DNA from: Chitinophaga rhizosphaerae
GTDB lineage: Bacteria; Bacteroidota; Bacteroidia; Chitinophagales; Chitinophagaceae
Assembly (NCBI RefSeq): GCF_003958645.1
Contig: NZ_RXLO01000002.1
Coordinates: 434,001 to 498,000, forward strand
Reading direction: 5' to 3'
DNA: 64,000 bases
This document shows, in pieces, positions 45,030 to 53,421 of the stretch; positions within the stretch are counted from its first letter, which is position 1, and every line of letters begins with the position of its first letter. A program made the translations under genes and the position numbers. Below the pieces are notes generated by a model. It was not told where the DNA came from and ran no database searches. It saw only the letters and a list, made by a program, of their open reading frames with translations.

Positions 45030-45518
45030 ATGAAAAAAGCACTTATTTTGTTCCTGTTTATTGCTCCGACAGTTGCTTTTGCTCAAACGAAAGCCGTTGG
45101 GTTGTCTGCTGGTTTCCATAGCGAGAAATGCTTAAATGTAGACCTCTTTTTTAAACTTAATAAGAGCAGGTTTCATATTGGCGCCACTTATCAGTTTACT
45201 GACAAAGAAGGAAAGGCCGATAGGACTGAAAACCGGGTTTATCCTCCGGGCTACTCAGACATAAAAGATTTCTTTTATACAATTGATTTGGGATACAGCA
45301 GATATGTTTGGAAGGGGCTGAATCTACAAATTGTTGCCAGCGGCGGCGAAAAATATGACTACGTGAATCAAGGTGCCTCACACCACGTTTTTAATGAGAA
45401 AGCAACATTTGGCGGCGGCGGATATGTTGGCTATCAATACAAGACGATCGAAGTTTTTGCAGGAGGACATTCGTTGAGAGGCGTTGGCGGCGGAATAAGA
45501 TTGAATTTTGGTCTATAA
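45030..45518 (+). CDS. Prophage-carried outer-membrane beta-barrel-like protein
   Basis: A 162-residue secreted protein with a clear signal peptide (MKKALILFLFIAPTVAFAQ). The mature part has alternating aromatic strands (FHIGATYQFTDKE, FYTIDLGYSRYVWKGLNLQI, FGGGGYVGYQYKTIEVFAGG) and ends in Phe-Gly-Leu, like small outer-membrane barrels. It follows the lipoprotein gene by 54 bases. The pair may change the surface of the lysogen. Confidence 0.7.
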   Translation: MKKALILFLFIAPTVAFAQTKAVGLSAGFHSEKCLNVDLFFKLNKSRFHIGATYQFTDKEGKADRTENRVYPPGYSDIKDFFYTIDLGYSRYVWKGLNLQIVASGGEKYDYVNQGASHHVFNEKATFGGGGYVGYQYKTIEVFAGGHSLRGVGGGIRLNFGL

Positions 45519-45561
45519 TTCCCGAAAATGAGAATTGATAGCGCAAACAAGTTTGCGGCAC

Positions 45562-45575
45562 TCTACGTAAAAGTC
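45562..45575 (+). repeat. Candidate integrase arm site, right (P' arm)
   Basis: TCTACGTAAAAGTC, identical to 7942-7955 at the other end of the prophage. A partial second copy (TCTACGC) follows directly. Confidence 0.5.
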
Positions 45576-45673
45576 TACGCAAGCCCACAAAACCACATTC
45601 ATATTAAATAATCAGCGTTTCGTAAATATCAGAAAACCAAGCGATAACACTTTTGGAGGGCTGGAGTAAGAAA

Positions 45674-45703
45674 ATCAAGGGTTCGAATCCCTTCTCCTCC
45701 GCA
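45674..45703 (+). repeat. attR of the prophage (30-bp direct repeat)
   Basis: Exact copy of 7859-7888, the 3' end of tRNA-Ser. The upstream sequence does not form a tRNA, so this is a site remnant, not a gene. Confidence 0.92.
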
Positions 45704-45745
45704 AGCTTTAAATGCTCATTGACTTCGGTCTTTGGGCATTTTTTG
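45687..45745 (+). repeat. Left 59-bp direct repeat of the second element
   Basis: Identical to 59017-59075. It covers the last 17 bases of the tRNA-Ser end region and the following hairpin AAATGC...GCATTTTTT, which is the natural tRNA-Ser terminator. Confidence 0.9.
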
Positions 45746-45960
45746 TTTTGGGGGAGTTGCAACCCTTTCCTGTATTAACTTCTACAGGTTTTACAGATAT
45801 AGAATTAAGTAAAAAAGTTATGTGGGCGAACTGAAGAAACAACCTGTTTTTTATAACAGAAGGTATCACTGAAGGTAGCAGTACATTTCTTTGTAGGTAG
45901 CAGTAAAAGCACCTTTAATAACATCTATATCAACCCATTACACATTTACTACTTTTAGCC

Positions 45961-47238
45961 ATGCCTTCCTGGAAGGAGCGTAAAAACTTCTACATGGAAA
46001 GCAATAGAATCTTCGTCAGTTTCTTTCTCTACAAATCCAGGCAGACGCAAAAGGGAGGCATTCCCATCTTTGCCAGGATCACCCATGAAGGGAAAAGGCT
46101 CAACCACAATACAGGCTTATTCATCGAAGAAAAATCATGGGATGCGAAGAAGTACCAGGTAAAAGGCAACAAGCCTGAAGCCCAGGAAATGAATAAACTT
46201 TTAGCATCCCTCAGAACTAAAATCCTCTCCATTTACAATTCTCTGCTGGAGCAGGAAACACCCATTTCCCTCGATCTGATAAAACACAGATTGGCTGGTG
46301 CTGATATTGAAAGGAAAACCCTACTGGAAGCCCTAACCTACCACAATGACCTTCTGGCAAAGGGAACAGGGATCAAGAACGCCAAAGCCACCAATACGAA
46401 ATACAAGACTTTGGAGCGCAAGGTCAGGAGCTATATCATCCATCAGTATAAACGAAAGGATATTTTCCTGAAGGAGCTGAATCATCAGTTTGTAGTGAAT
46501 TTTGAGATTTACCTCAAAACAGTGGAGTTGATTAGCCACAACCCCACCATCAAATATATCCAGTTCCTGAAAAAGATCACCAACATGGCCATTGCTCATG
46601 GCTGGCTGGATAATAATCCTTTCAGGAATTTTAAATGCTCCTTAAAGCTCGTGGAAAGAGGATTTCTCACCCTGGATGAACTTCAGAAACTGGAGAATAA
46701 AATTATTCCCAATCTCAGGCTGGCCAGGATTAAGGATATTTTTCTTTTCTCCTGCTACACTGGGTTGGCCTATGCAGATGTGAAGCAACTGAAGCCCTCA
46801 CACATCATCATTGGGGTTGATGGTGGGAAATGGGTGAACACCTTCAGGCAAAAGACCAATGTGCGCACTAGCCTACCCCTCCTACCCCAAGCATTGGCTA
46901 TTCTTGAAAAGTACCTGGAGTTGCATTCCCTGGAGGGAAAAAGGGATTTCATCTTCCCTATCCCCAGCAATCAGAAGGTAAATGCATATCTGAAGGAGAT
47001 TGGGGATTTGTGCGAAATATCCAGGAAACTGACATTCCACCTAGCCAGGCATACCTTTTCTACGACAATTACACTGAGTAATGGGGTGCCTATTGAAAGT
47101 GTGTCGAAGATGTTGGGGCATACCAATTTGAAGACTACTCAGATTTATGCGAAAGTGGTGGATTCGAAGATTAGCCAGGATATGCAGGCATTAAGGGTGA
47201 AATTATCTGATAACTTAAACACATCTACCAATGGATAA
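45961..47238 (+). CDS. int: Tyrosine recombinase of the second element
   Basis: A 425-residue integrase of the Bacteroidota type: an arm-binding domain (VSFFLYKSRQTQKGGIPIFA), a SAM-like core-binding domain (about residues 110-220), and a catalytic domain with HLARHTFSTTITLSNGVPIE, SVSKMLGHTNLKTTQIYAKV giving HxxR, GH and the Tyr nucleophile. The first catalytic Arg position reads CYTGLAYADVKQL, with Ala where many families have Arg; this is known for several Bacteroidota integrases. It is the left-most gene and starts 215 bases inside the repeat. Confidence 0.92.
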   Translation: MPSWKERKNFYMESNRIFVSFFLYKSRQTQKGGIPIFARITHEGKRLNHNTGLFIEEKSWDAKKYQVKGNKPEAQEMNKLLASLRTKILSIYNSLLEQETPISLDLIKHRLAGADIERKTLLEALTYHNDLLAKGTGIKNAKATNTKYKTLERKVRSYIIHQYKRKDIFLKELNHQFVVNFEIYLKTVELISHNPTIKYIQFLKKITNMAIAHGWLDNNPFRNFKCSLKLVERGFLTLDELQKLENKIIPNLRLARIKDIFLFSCYTGLAYADVKQLKPSHIIIGVDGGKWVNTFRQKTNVRTSLPLLPQALAILEKYLELHSLEGKRDFIFPIPSNQKVNAYLKEIGDLCEISRKLTFHLARHTFSTTITLSNGVPIESVSKMLGHTNLKTTQIYAKVVDSKISQDMQALRVKLSDNLNTSTNG

Positions 47239-47413
47239 AATCATGTTGATCTGGACGATCCTGGTGATGGGGTTTATTTGTTGGGGTATAGGAACTTTTA
47301 TTGCAAAACAAGTCATTCCTAATAAATACTCCTACCTACAAGAGAATCCAATCATTCAGTTTCTTATGGGTTTCGTCTTCCTTATTATACTGGTATTTTG
47401 GTTCAAATTGTAG
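47231..47413 (+). CDS. Small membrane protein after the integrase
   Basis: A 60-residue protein with two membrane helices (LIWTILVMGFICWGIGTFIA and IIQFLMGFVFLIILVFWFKL). It overlaps the integrase stop by 8 bases. Unrecognised. Confidence 0.6.
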   Translation: MDKIMLIWTILVMGFICWGIGTFIAKQVIPNKYSYLQENPIIQFLMGFVFLIILVFWFKL

Positions 47414-47468
47414 CTGAAATTCAAACTTTTATTAAATTAGGTGTAGGGAAACAAAACCTACACCTATT

Positions 47469-48209
47469 ATGCAACACCCCCTACAATACTTTAAAGACCT
47501 TATCCTAAGAAACCATATAGCCAAAGAACGAATGAAATTTTTGCTGGGTGCTGAATTCGCCCCAGTTTTAAATAGGGATTTCCAAAATGATACGATCGAG
47601 TATGCATCTACGAATGCAGTTGACGAAAACTCCCAAGCCAATGTTGAAAAAATATCTTTTACTCAGATTCTGGAAGAAAGGGTTGCAGGAGGGATGATTA
47701 ATGCACTTGATCTCATTGACAATGCTATCCTGGGAATAGATGATGAAAAGAAGCAAATCCTCTACCTAAAAACTATCTATAAAACCCTTAATCCCCTTAT
47801 TCTTTATGCAGAGCGATTGGACTATGTGAATAAATACATTTTTATCGCCAATTGTCTTAAAGATTTGAAAGCAGAACTTATAGATAAATACAATGTTCCT
47901 GATGATACTGAAGCACCCAAAAAATTAAACCTATCCTCGTCCCCCCAATCTTCCCACAAATTACAATGGATGGGGAAATCCAAAGTCCTTATAACCTTGT
48001 TTTATGACTTATATTCAAATGTTGAGAATGGAGGGGAGCCATTGATCAAGGCCACAAAAGAGCAAATAAAAAATTTCCTCCTCAATAATTTCATTGAAAA
48101 AGATGGGCAACCACTCAGCCCTTCATCAATTGATACACTTTTAACCCCTAGCAAAGAAGATAAAAGAGCCTTAAAAGGAGATAGAATTAATACTTCAAAG
48201 CTGAAATAA
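47469..48209 (+). CDS. Unknown protein with an RteC-like C-terminal layout
   Basis: A 246-residue protein. The N-terminal part has helices around KERMKFLLGAEFAPVLNRDF and ALDLIDNAILGIDDEKKQIL. The C-terminal part (LQWMGKSKVLITLFYDLYSN, IKATKEQIKNFLLNNFIEKD, LKGDRINTSKLK) has the order of elements seen at the end of RteC-type regulators of Bacteroidota transposons, a winged-helix-like segment. Function by similarity is weak; a regulator of the element is plausible. Confidence 0.55.
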   Translation: MQHPLQYFKDLILRNHIAKERMKFLLGAEFAPVLNRDFQNDTIEYASTNAVDENSQANVEKISFTQILEERVAGGMINALDLIDNAILGIDDEKKQILYLKTIYKTLNPLILYAERLDYVNKYIFIANCLKDLKAELIDKYNVPDDTEAPKKLNLSSSPQSSHKLQWMGKSKVLITLFYDLYSNVENGGEPLIKATKEQIKNFLLNNFIEKDGQPLSPSSIDTLLTPSKEDKRALKGDRINTSKLK

Positions 48210-48301
48210 GGAAAACAAAACCCCTTACCACATTACATTTCAACAACTGATTAGTCCTGACAGTACTTGTTCAGGACTAAAGGACATAATCCAATTTGGC
48301 A

Positions 48302-48340
48302 CCTTTGAATCGAACAAAACAACAAGATATGATTCAAAGG
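48302..48340. repeat. 10-bp perfect inverted repeat upstream of a small gene
   Basis: CCTTTGAATC at 48302-48311 and GATTCAAAGG at 48331-48340, spaced by 19 bases, 17 bases before the ATG at 48358. It could be an operator or an RNA stem in the leader. Confidence 0.5.
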
Positions 48341-48357
48341 AACAAGCCACCGCCCTT

Positions 48358-48732
48358 ATGTTATATAAAATAGGAAGAAATAACTCAAATCACTTAAAAC
48401 AATTTAAAATATACCACATGCGATTCAAAATAAATGCTGCTAAGGATGAAGCAATCTCTCAAATATCAGAATCAGATATCATCATTTTAAATGAGTATAC
48501 AGGGGAGTATCAAACAGCCGATTTTGACTATATATTCTTACTGATGGATGATACCAAAATCAGTCATTGTACTGTTTTAATTCCAGAAACTGTGCTTGTA
48601 TACATTTTGAAGGAGTTGGCTAGTAATGGGCATAGGAACAATATCTATTTCGACAACGCCATATCATCAGAGAAATATTCATTTGGAGGAGTGATATATC
48701 ACTATGCACATATTGAAAGGAAAGTTGCCTAA
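48358..48732 (+). CDS. Small protein of unknown function
   Basis: A 124-residue AT-rich gene (MLYKIGRNNSNHLKQFKIYH, DDTKISHCTVLIPETVLVYI). Soluble, mixed alpha/beta. Unrecognised. A good hairpin terminator follows at 48786. Confidence 0.55.
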   Translation: MLYKIGRNNSNHLKQFKIYHMRFKINAAKDEAISQISESDIIILNEYTGEYQTADFDYIFLLMDDTKISHCTVLIPETVLVYILKELASNGHRNNIYFDNAISSEKYSFGGVIYHYAHIERKVA

Positions 48733-48785
48733 ATATGGCAAAGCCATTCAAAAAAATACATTTAGGTGTGTAAGACAGTTTGAGC

Positions 48786-48813
48786 AAAGGCAGGACATAG
48801 TTCCTGCCTTTTT
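48786..48813 (+). terminator. Intrinsic terminator
   Basis: Stem AAAGGCAGGA / TCCTGCCTTT with a 6-base loop and TTTTT tract, 54 bases after the small gene and facing the convergent polymerase-like gene. Confidence 0.8.
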
Positions 48814-48900
48814 GCCTTAACAGTAATACAGAATTATAAGTTACTCTCTAATAGGAATAGACGCACGAGAATGATTCCTGCGCCTGCTGACATTTCCTGG

Positions 48901-50433
48901 CTATATTGCCATTTTTAGCTTGTTCTCAATCCAGTACTCTCGCTTAAAATGAGGTGTAAATCCAAGACATTTACCAAACTCTTCTTTCATTACATTCTCT
49001 ACATACTCTTCATATCCTTTCAATGTTACGACAGAATCATGGAGTGTAAAAATTGGCAGATATGATTTTTCCTGAGCAATTCTTGCAACTACACGATGAT
49101 ACATGATGTAGCTTTCAATCCTTTGCAGCAGGATAGGTAAATTTTCAGCTTTCGCTCTTTTGATGGATGCTGTGATCTCATATATTTGGGGAAATATATC
49201 TCTGAAAATTCTTTTAGGTGCAGCTTCTTCTTGTCCAATGAATCTGTTATCTGTAAACAGCACAGTGAATAGCATGGGTTTTACTTCATCATTTGTCTTA
49301 AAATCAAATCCTAGCTTATCTTTTAGCAGATGACGAAATTCAGAATAAAAATTTCCACTACTAACCATTCGATAATAATTCCACATTTCATCCCCCTCCA
49401 TTATTCTATTATTCTGGGCATTTTTGCACAGAGTAATGGTATTGGATAAGTGTTTGTGGTTGGCGAATATTGGAGTAATGAATAAGTAAGGAATATCTGA
49501 AGAATTCAATTTTCCTCCCTTCGCTTCATTCGTCCAGAATCCATCGTCTAACAGCAAAGTAAGCAAAGTAGGCTGGCTGTTTGACAAATCTATAGAAACT
49601 AATTCTTCGCCATCGTAGGTAACAGCATTTCTTATTTCTCTTTTACAGGAAGTCAGTGCAGAATGATACCTGAATACATTTTGGTCAAAATGTGCGTTAA
49701 ATAAACCTCTCCTTATCTTCTCAATATTCAAATGGGTACCAAGATACTGTGTATAGGGGTTTTTCCACTCAATCCCTCTACCACTAATAGTTTTATCCCA
49801 TTTCGATCTGTCTTTTTTCTTTTGTAAATATATTTCTGCATTGTACGCATGTGCCAGCTTATCATTAATATTCAAGCCACCAGCTTTATACCATCTTTCT
49901 ATTGGAGTGTATTTACTGCCAATAGAAGATAGATCAAATTGGCTAGCTGTAGAGGCATTAACTGGCTCCTTTTTTTCAATCGCCATTCCACTACTGTAAG
50001 TAACATTATTGAAAATTTGAGGCTCCTTTGTGCCCTTATTGGGCTGTTTAATGCCTTCCATCTTTTTGAGCAGAATAGAATTGGTAATAGGAATTGATTT
50101 AAGTGATTGCTGGTATCTTTCGCAAAATCTATATCCTTTTGATTTTACGCCAACAATAAACTGGTCATCTGTTTCAATAATACCAGCTTCCAGTAGGTAG
50201 GTTAAATAGTCAGAATATCCTTTGCCAATCCATTGTTTCAGGATTTCAGCATTAATAGGTACATAACCTTCCTCGTCTGTTAAATCTTTGTTTCTGGAGG
50301 GGATTTCTGCAAGAAGGTGTAAAATGTAGAGTAGCTTATCTCTATTAAAACCATCTATGTGGCTGATTGAATTTTTCCTGATAATATCATCTATATCTAT
50401 GTTCTCTGGAATGTAAAAAAGCTGTTGTTCCAT
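48901..50433 (-). CDS. Family-A polymerase-like protein with N-terminal winged helix
   Basis: A 510-residue protein. Residues 60-105 look like a winged helix (YLTYLLEAGIIETDDQFIVG). The C-terminal half shows, in order, what resembles the three palm/finger motifs of single-subunit polymerases: motif A LVSIDLSNSQPTLLTLLL (Asp282), motif B NDEVKPMLFTVLF followed by IFRDIFPQIYEITASIK (Lys385), and motif C PIFTLHDSVVTLKGYEEYV (His465-Asp466). The 3'-5' exonuclease is absent. It may be the element's replication polymerase or primase. It is transcribed on the opposite strand to its neighbours. Confidence 0.6.
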   Translation of the reverse strand: MEQQLFYIPENIDIDDIIRKNSISHIDGFNRDKLLYILHLLAEIPSRNKDLTDEEGYVPINAEILKQWIGKGYSDYLTYLLEAGIIETDDQFIVGVKSKGYRFCERYQQSLKSIPITNSILLKKMEGIKQPNKGTKEPQIFNNVTYSSGMAIEKKEPVNASTASQFDLSSIGSKYTPIERWYKAGGLNINDKLAHAYNAEIYLQKKKDRSKWDKTISGRGIEWKNPYTQYLGTHLNIEKIRRGLFNAHFDQNVFRYHSALTSCKREIRNAVTYDGEELVSIDLSNSQPTLLTLLLDDGFWTNEAKGGKLNSSDIPYLFITPIFANHKHLSNTITLCKNAQNNRIMEGDEMWNYYRMVSSGNFYSEFRHLLKDKLGFDFKTNDEVKPMLFTVLFTDNRFIGQEEAAPKRIFRDIFPQIYEITASIKRAKAENLPILLQRIESYIMYHRVVARIAQEKSYLPIFTLHDSVVTLKGYEEYVENVMKEEFGKCLGFTPHFKREYWIENKLKMAI

Positions 50434-50897
50434 CTAAGAATAAATAATTTTCCATCACCTGAATCCAGGCTGATTGCTCGTTTTGTAATTTTTCATATTT
50501 TATTTTTTTGTGAATTAATTTTTATATCACCTGACCAAAATATCCCAAGGAAACTTTGGCCATTTTAAAACTGAATTGTAAAATTATTATGGTTCGATTT
50601 ATTTGCCAATAGCATTAAAAAAAATTATTGACACCAATTGAAAGTATCAATTTCAACATCTTACAGAATCTACTTTCTGCACTGTTATCAGCTAATTTTA
50701 AGCAGCATTCTCTTTCCTATCTTCTCAATACTCTGGACTGGATTTTAAAATGCAAACATGATTGAACGAACAGGGTATCAATAACAAACTGTTAACTTAC
50801 AATTACATTATATTGTCGTGTATATTGAGTTGGCTTATCCACTTTTTAGGACTTTCTCTATTTTTCGAATAGTTGTGACACCAAAAATCTCTTACTT
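50434..50897. other. AT-rich divergent intergenic region
   Basis: These 464 bases separate the polymerase-like gene (leftward) from the ATPase gene (rightward). They are very AT-rich and hold no coding frame. They probably contain both promoters, and could hold the element's origin; I saw no clear iterons. Confidence 0.5.
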
Positions 50898-53189
50898 ATG
50901 ATTAAAAGCATCAACAAAATCCATGGATTTCGCATATTTCAAGATTTCACAAGGTCTTCATCATTGTCAGACTTTTCAAAATATAATTTATTCTATGGTT
51001 GGAATGGAAGTGGGAAAAGCACATTTTCTAATCTGCTTCAGTATGTTGAAGAAAAATCTATTCCAGACGAACACCTGGATGCTAAATTTGAAATTGAATT
51101 AGCAGATAAGCAAAAGCTGACAAATGGGGCATCATTGTCAAGTAATTCATTGAAATTAAAAGTATTTAATAAATACTTCGTTGCAGAGAATATAAATTTT
51201 GAGGAACAAGGCGCCAAAAGCATTCTTTTGGTATCAAAAGAAAGGATTGAAGAAAAGGCAAAACTCAAAGAACTAAATAAAGAGAAAAAGAGTCTTGTTG
51301 ACAGATTGCTGAATGCTGAAAATGGAGCCAGGGATAAAAGAAAAGTAAATGAGAAGTTCCTTTCAGATATTGCAAAAGGGATTAAAAATTCTTTTAAGGT
51401 CATTGACACAAAAGATACTTACTATTTTAACTATGATAGAAATAAACTATCAGCATTTATCGATAGGCATAAACAACAAGTAAATGCAACTTCGATTCTT
51501 ACTGATGCAGATCTAAGCAAAGTCATTATGGCAGTTAAGCCAGAGGTAAAAGAAATTATTCCCCTGGAGTTTGAATTGCCTAATTCAAATAACTTAATTG
51601 AATTTGAAGCCAGGTTGAATCTAGTTTTACAAACCAATATTGTGTCTAATCAAATAGAGCAATTAGTTAATGACGAACTACTCAATAGATGGGTAGAAGA
51701 GGGCTTGAAATTGCATTCAAAAATAGGTAGTGAAGTTTGTGGATATTGTGGAAATGCAATAGCAAAAGAGAGAATTAATGCACTAAATGCACATTTTAGT
51801 GCAGACTATATTTCATTAAAAACAAAAATAGAAGATGGCATTAAATTCATTGAAAGTATAAAACAGGGATTTCACCTTTCAGTGCCACTGGAAGATCACT
51901 TATATGATGAATATAAGGAAGGATACAAAGATGCAGTTAATGAATTTAAGAGCGTCCTTATAGAAATTGATACTAAGTTGAAATATTGGTCTGACACCAT
52001 GAATACTAAACTTGGAAATCCATTTGAAATACTATCTCTAGATACACAAAATACAACTTCTATTTTTACTGCATTTAGTAGTAGCGTAAATAAGGTGATC
52101 TCTGTCCTCGAATTATGCAATAGCAAAACTGATAATTATTCAAAAATACTTAAAGAAAGCCAAGAAAAGCTGGAGCTACACTATGTCAGCGAAGCACTTT
52201 CTAACAATGAATATTTTAGAAGCTTGATTGAAATCGAAGAGCTGGACAAAGAATCCAATGAAGTGCGACAACAACTAAATGTGATAGCCAAGGAAATATT
52301 AGAATTAGAAAAGGTATTAGTCAATGCTGTTATGGGCGCTGAACAATTTAATGAGAACCTATATAAGTTTCTGGGAAGAAATGATATTTTGTTAGAATAT
52401 ATTGCAGATGAAGGTGGATATAAAATTATCAGGTCAGGAAAAAAAGAATTGGCAAAGCATTTGAGTGAGGGCGAAAGAACAGCCATTGCGTTTGTCTATT
52501 TCATATCAAAATTACAGGAGATGGAGATAGCTGATTTGCAGGAGTCAATTATTGTTTTGGATGATCCTATTTCAAGCTTTGATAGCAATCATCTGTTCAA
52601 TGCAGCTCATTTCATTAAAGAAGAGTTCTTTTCAGAAAAAGACATGCCAAGTAAGATTGGACAGCTCTTTATTCTTACACATAATTTCAATTTTTTCTCC
52701 CTTATCAATGAATGGTTTGAGGCAAAGGATTTAAAAAAAGTGTTCTGCATAAAGAACATTAATCATAATGGTAGTAGAGCTGCGATATTTGAAGATGCTG
52801 AATATGTTTTAAAGCAATTTGGTTCTGAGTATCACTTTATTTTTTCAGAAATTAAGAAATACAATGAATCGAACGACAAATCTTATTATCATACGCACAC
52901 TATAGCTAATTTATGCAGACAGCTCTTAGAATCTTTTCTAACTTTCAAGTTTGGTCGAAAGAAACTGGATAAATGCTTTGACGAAATAGTGGGATTCAGC
53001 GAACTTGCAAAAGTTAGAAAATTTGTAAATCATTATTCGCATAGAGCAGATCATGGAACCAGCATAAGGGGATATAATGACAATCTTTTTGGCGAGACTG
53101 AAAAACTAGTTCCAATTGTACTAGAGTTGGTAAAATATGTGGATAATGTTCATTATACCTCCATGTTGGCAAGAATAAATGGGAATTGA
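50898..53189 (+). CDS. AAA/ABC-type ATPase with CxxC pair and HEPN-like C-terminus (candidate defence nuclease)
   Basis: A 763-residue SMC/Rad50-like protein. Walker A is FYGWNGSGKST (residues 32-42), a long helical insert contains CGYCG (Cys281, Cys284), which resembles a zinc-hook, the ABC signature is HLSEGERTAIAF (521-532), and Walker B is IIVLDDPISSFD (551-562), followed by LFILTHNFNFF. The C-terminal domain has KVRKFVNHYSHRAD, an RxxxxH motif (Arg707, His712) typical of HEPN ribonucleases. The architecture is that of the RloC/PrrC group of anticodon nucleases and related AAA_13 defence ATPases; the exact target is unknown. Confidence 0.75.
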   Translation: MIKSINKIHGFRIFQDFTRSSSLSDFSKYNLFYGWNGSGKSTFSNLLQYVEEKSIPDEHLDAKFEIELADKQKLTNGASLSSNSLKLKVFNKYFVAENINFEEQGAKSILLVSKERIEEKAKLKELNKEKKSLVDRLLNAENGARDKRKVNEKFLSDIAKGIKNSFKVIDTKDTYYFNYDRNKLSAFIDRHKQQVNATSILTDADLSKVIMAVKPEVKEIIPLEFELPNSNNLIEFEARLNLVLQTNIVSNQIEQLVNDELLNRWVEEGLKLHSKIGSEVCGYCGNAIAKERINALNAHFSADYISLKTKIEDGIKFIESIKQGFHLSVPLEDHLYDEYKEGYKDAVNEFKSVLIEIDTKLKYWSDTMNTKLGNPFEILSLDTQNTTSIFTAFSSSVNKVISVLELCNSKTDNYSKILKESQEKLELHYVSEALSNNEYFRSLIEIEELDKESNEVRQQLNVIAKEILELEKVLVNAVMGAEQFNENLYKFLGRNDILLEYIADEGGYKIIRSGKKELAKHLSEGERTAIAFVYFISKLQEMEIADLQESIIVLDDPISSFDSNHLFNAAHFIKEEFFSEKDMPSKIGQLFILTHNFNFFSLINEWFEAKDLKKVFCIKNINHNGSRAAIFEDAEYVLKQFGSEYHFIFSEIKKYNESNDKSYYHTHTIANLCRQLLESFLTFKFGRKKLDKCFDEIVGFSELAKVRKFVNHYSHRADHGTSIRGYNDNLFGETEKLVPIVLELVKYVDNVHYTSMLARINGN

Positions 53190-53238
53190 TTTATTAATCG
53201 TGTAAGATAAGATAGCTACGATTTAATCTGACAGTTGG

Positions 53239-53412
53239 CTACTTCTTTAACTTAAAGCCAATAAATCCAACTATCCCTAAAATATACAACCACCAGGGAA
53301 TTTTGAACAGGGAATAAATTAGTCCATTCCATAGGCCATCAATAATAAATGCTGCAATACAAGCAATTGCAAGAATGCCTATGCCCCAAAGACACCCTTT
53401 GATATTTTCCAT
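53239..53412 (-). CDS. Small membrane protein
   Basis: A 57-residue protein with two membrane helices (WGIGILAIACIAAFIID and PWWLYILGIVGFIGFKLKK). It begins 9 bases after the gene at 53422 on the same strand, so the two form an operon convergent to the ATPase. Unrecognised. Confidence 0.6.
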   Translation of the reverse strand: MENIKGCLWGIGILAIACIAAFIIDGLWNGLIYSLFKIPWWLYILGIVGFIGFKLKK

Positions 53413-53421
53413 AGGTAGATG

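Larger units (their letters stand above)
7889..45703. mobile_element. Integrated siphovirus-type prophage, about 37.8 kb
   Basis: The segment is bounded by the 30-bp att repeats and contains an integrase, lysis genes, tail, head, packaging and replication genes, and a repressor-like gene. There is a tape measure protein and a tail tube but no sheath or contractile baseplate genes, so a long non-contractile tail is inferred. No gene of the morphogenetic set appears broken. Virion and replication genes all run leftward from about 43.7 to 10.4 kb, many with ATGA overlaps that suggest coupled translation. GC content is close to the host except at the two ends, where AT-rich cargo genes sit. Confidence 0.95.
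45519..45960. other. Junction of the two elements: arm site, attR, terminator, paired repeats
   Basis: No gene is seen in these 442 bases. They hold an inverted repeat CGCAAACAAGTTTGCG (45542-45557), the right arm site, attR, the tRNA-Ser terminator sequence, and two copies of AGGTAGCAGTA at 45873 and 45895, 22 bases apart, just before the second integrase gene. Confidence 0.6.

Noticed and set aside
45660..45703. A second tRNA-Ser at the prophage right end
   Set aside because: Only the T-arm and acceptor 3' strand are present; there is no anticodon arm or 5' acceptor strand upstream.
7889..45703. A contractile-tailed (Mu-like or P2-like) phage
   Set aside because: There is a Mu F-like minor head protein, but this family also occurs in siphoviruses. 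No sheath, baseplate wedge or transposase genes are seen.
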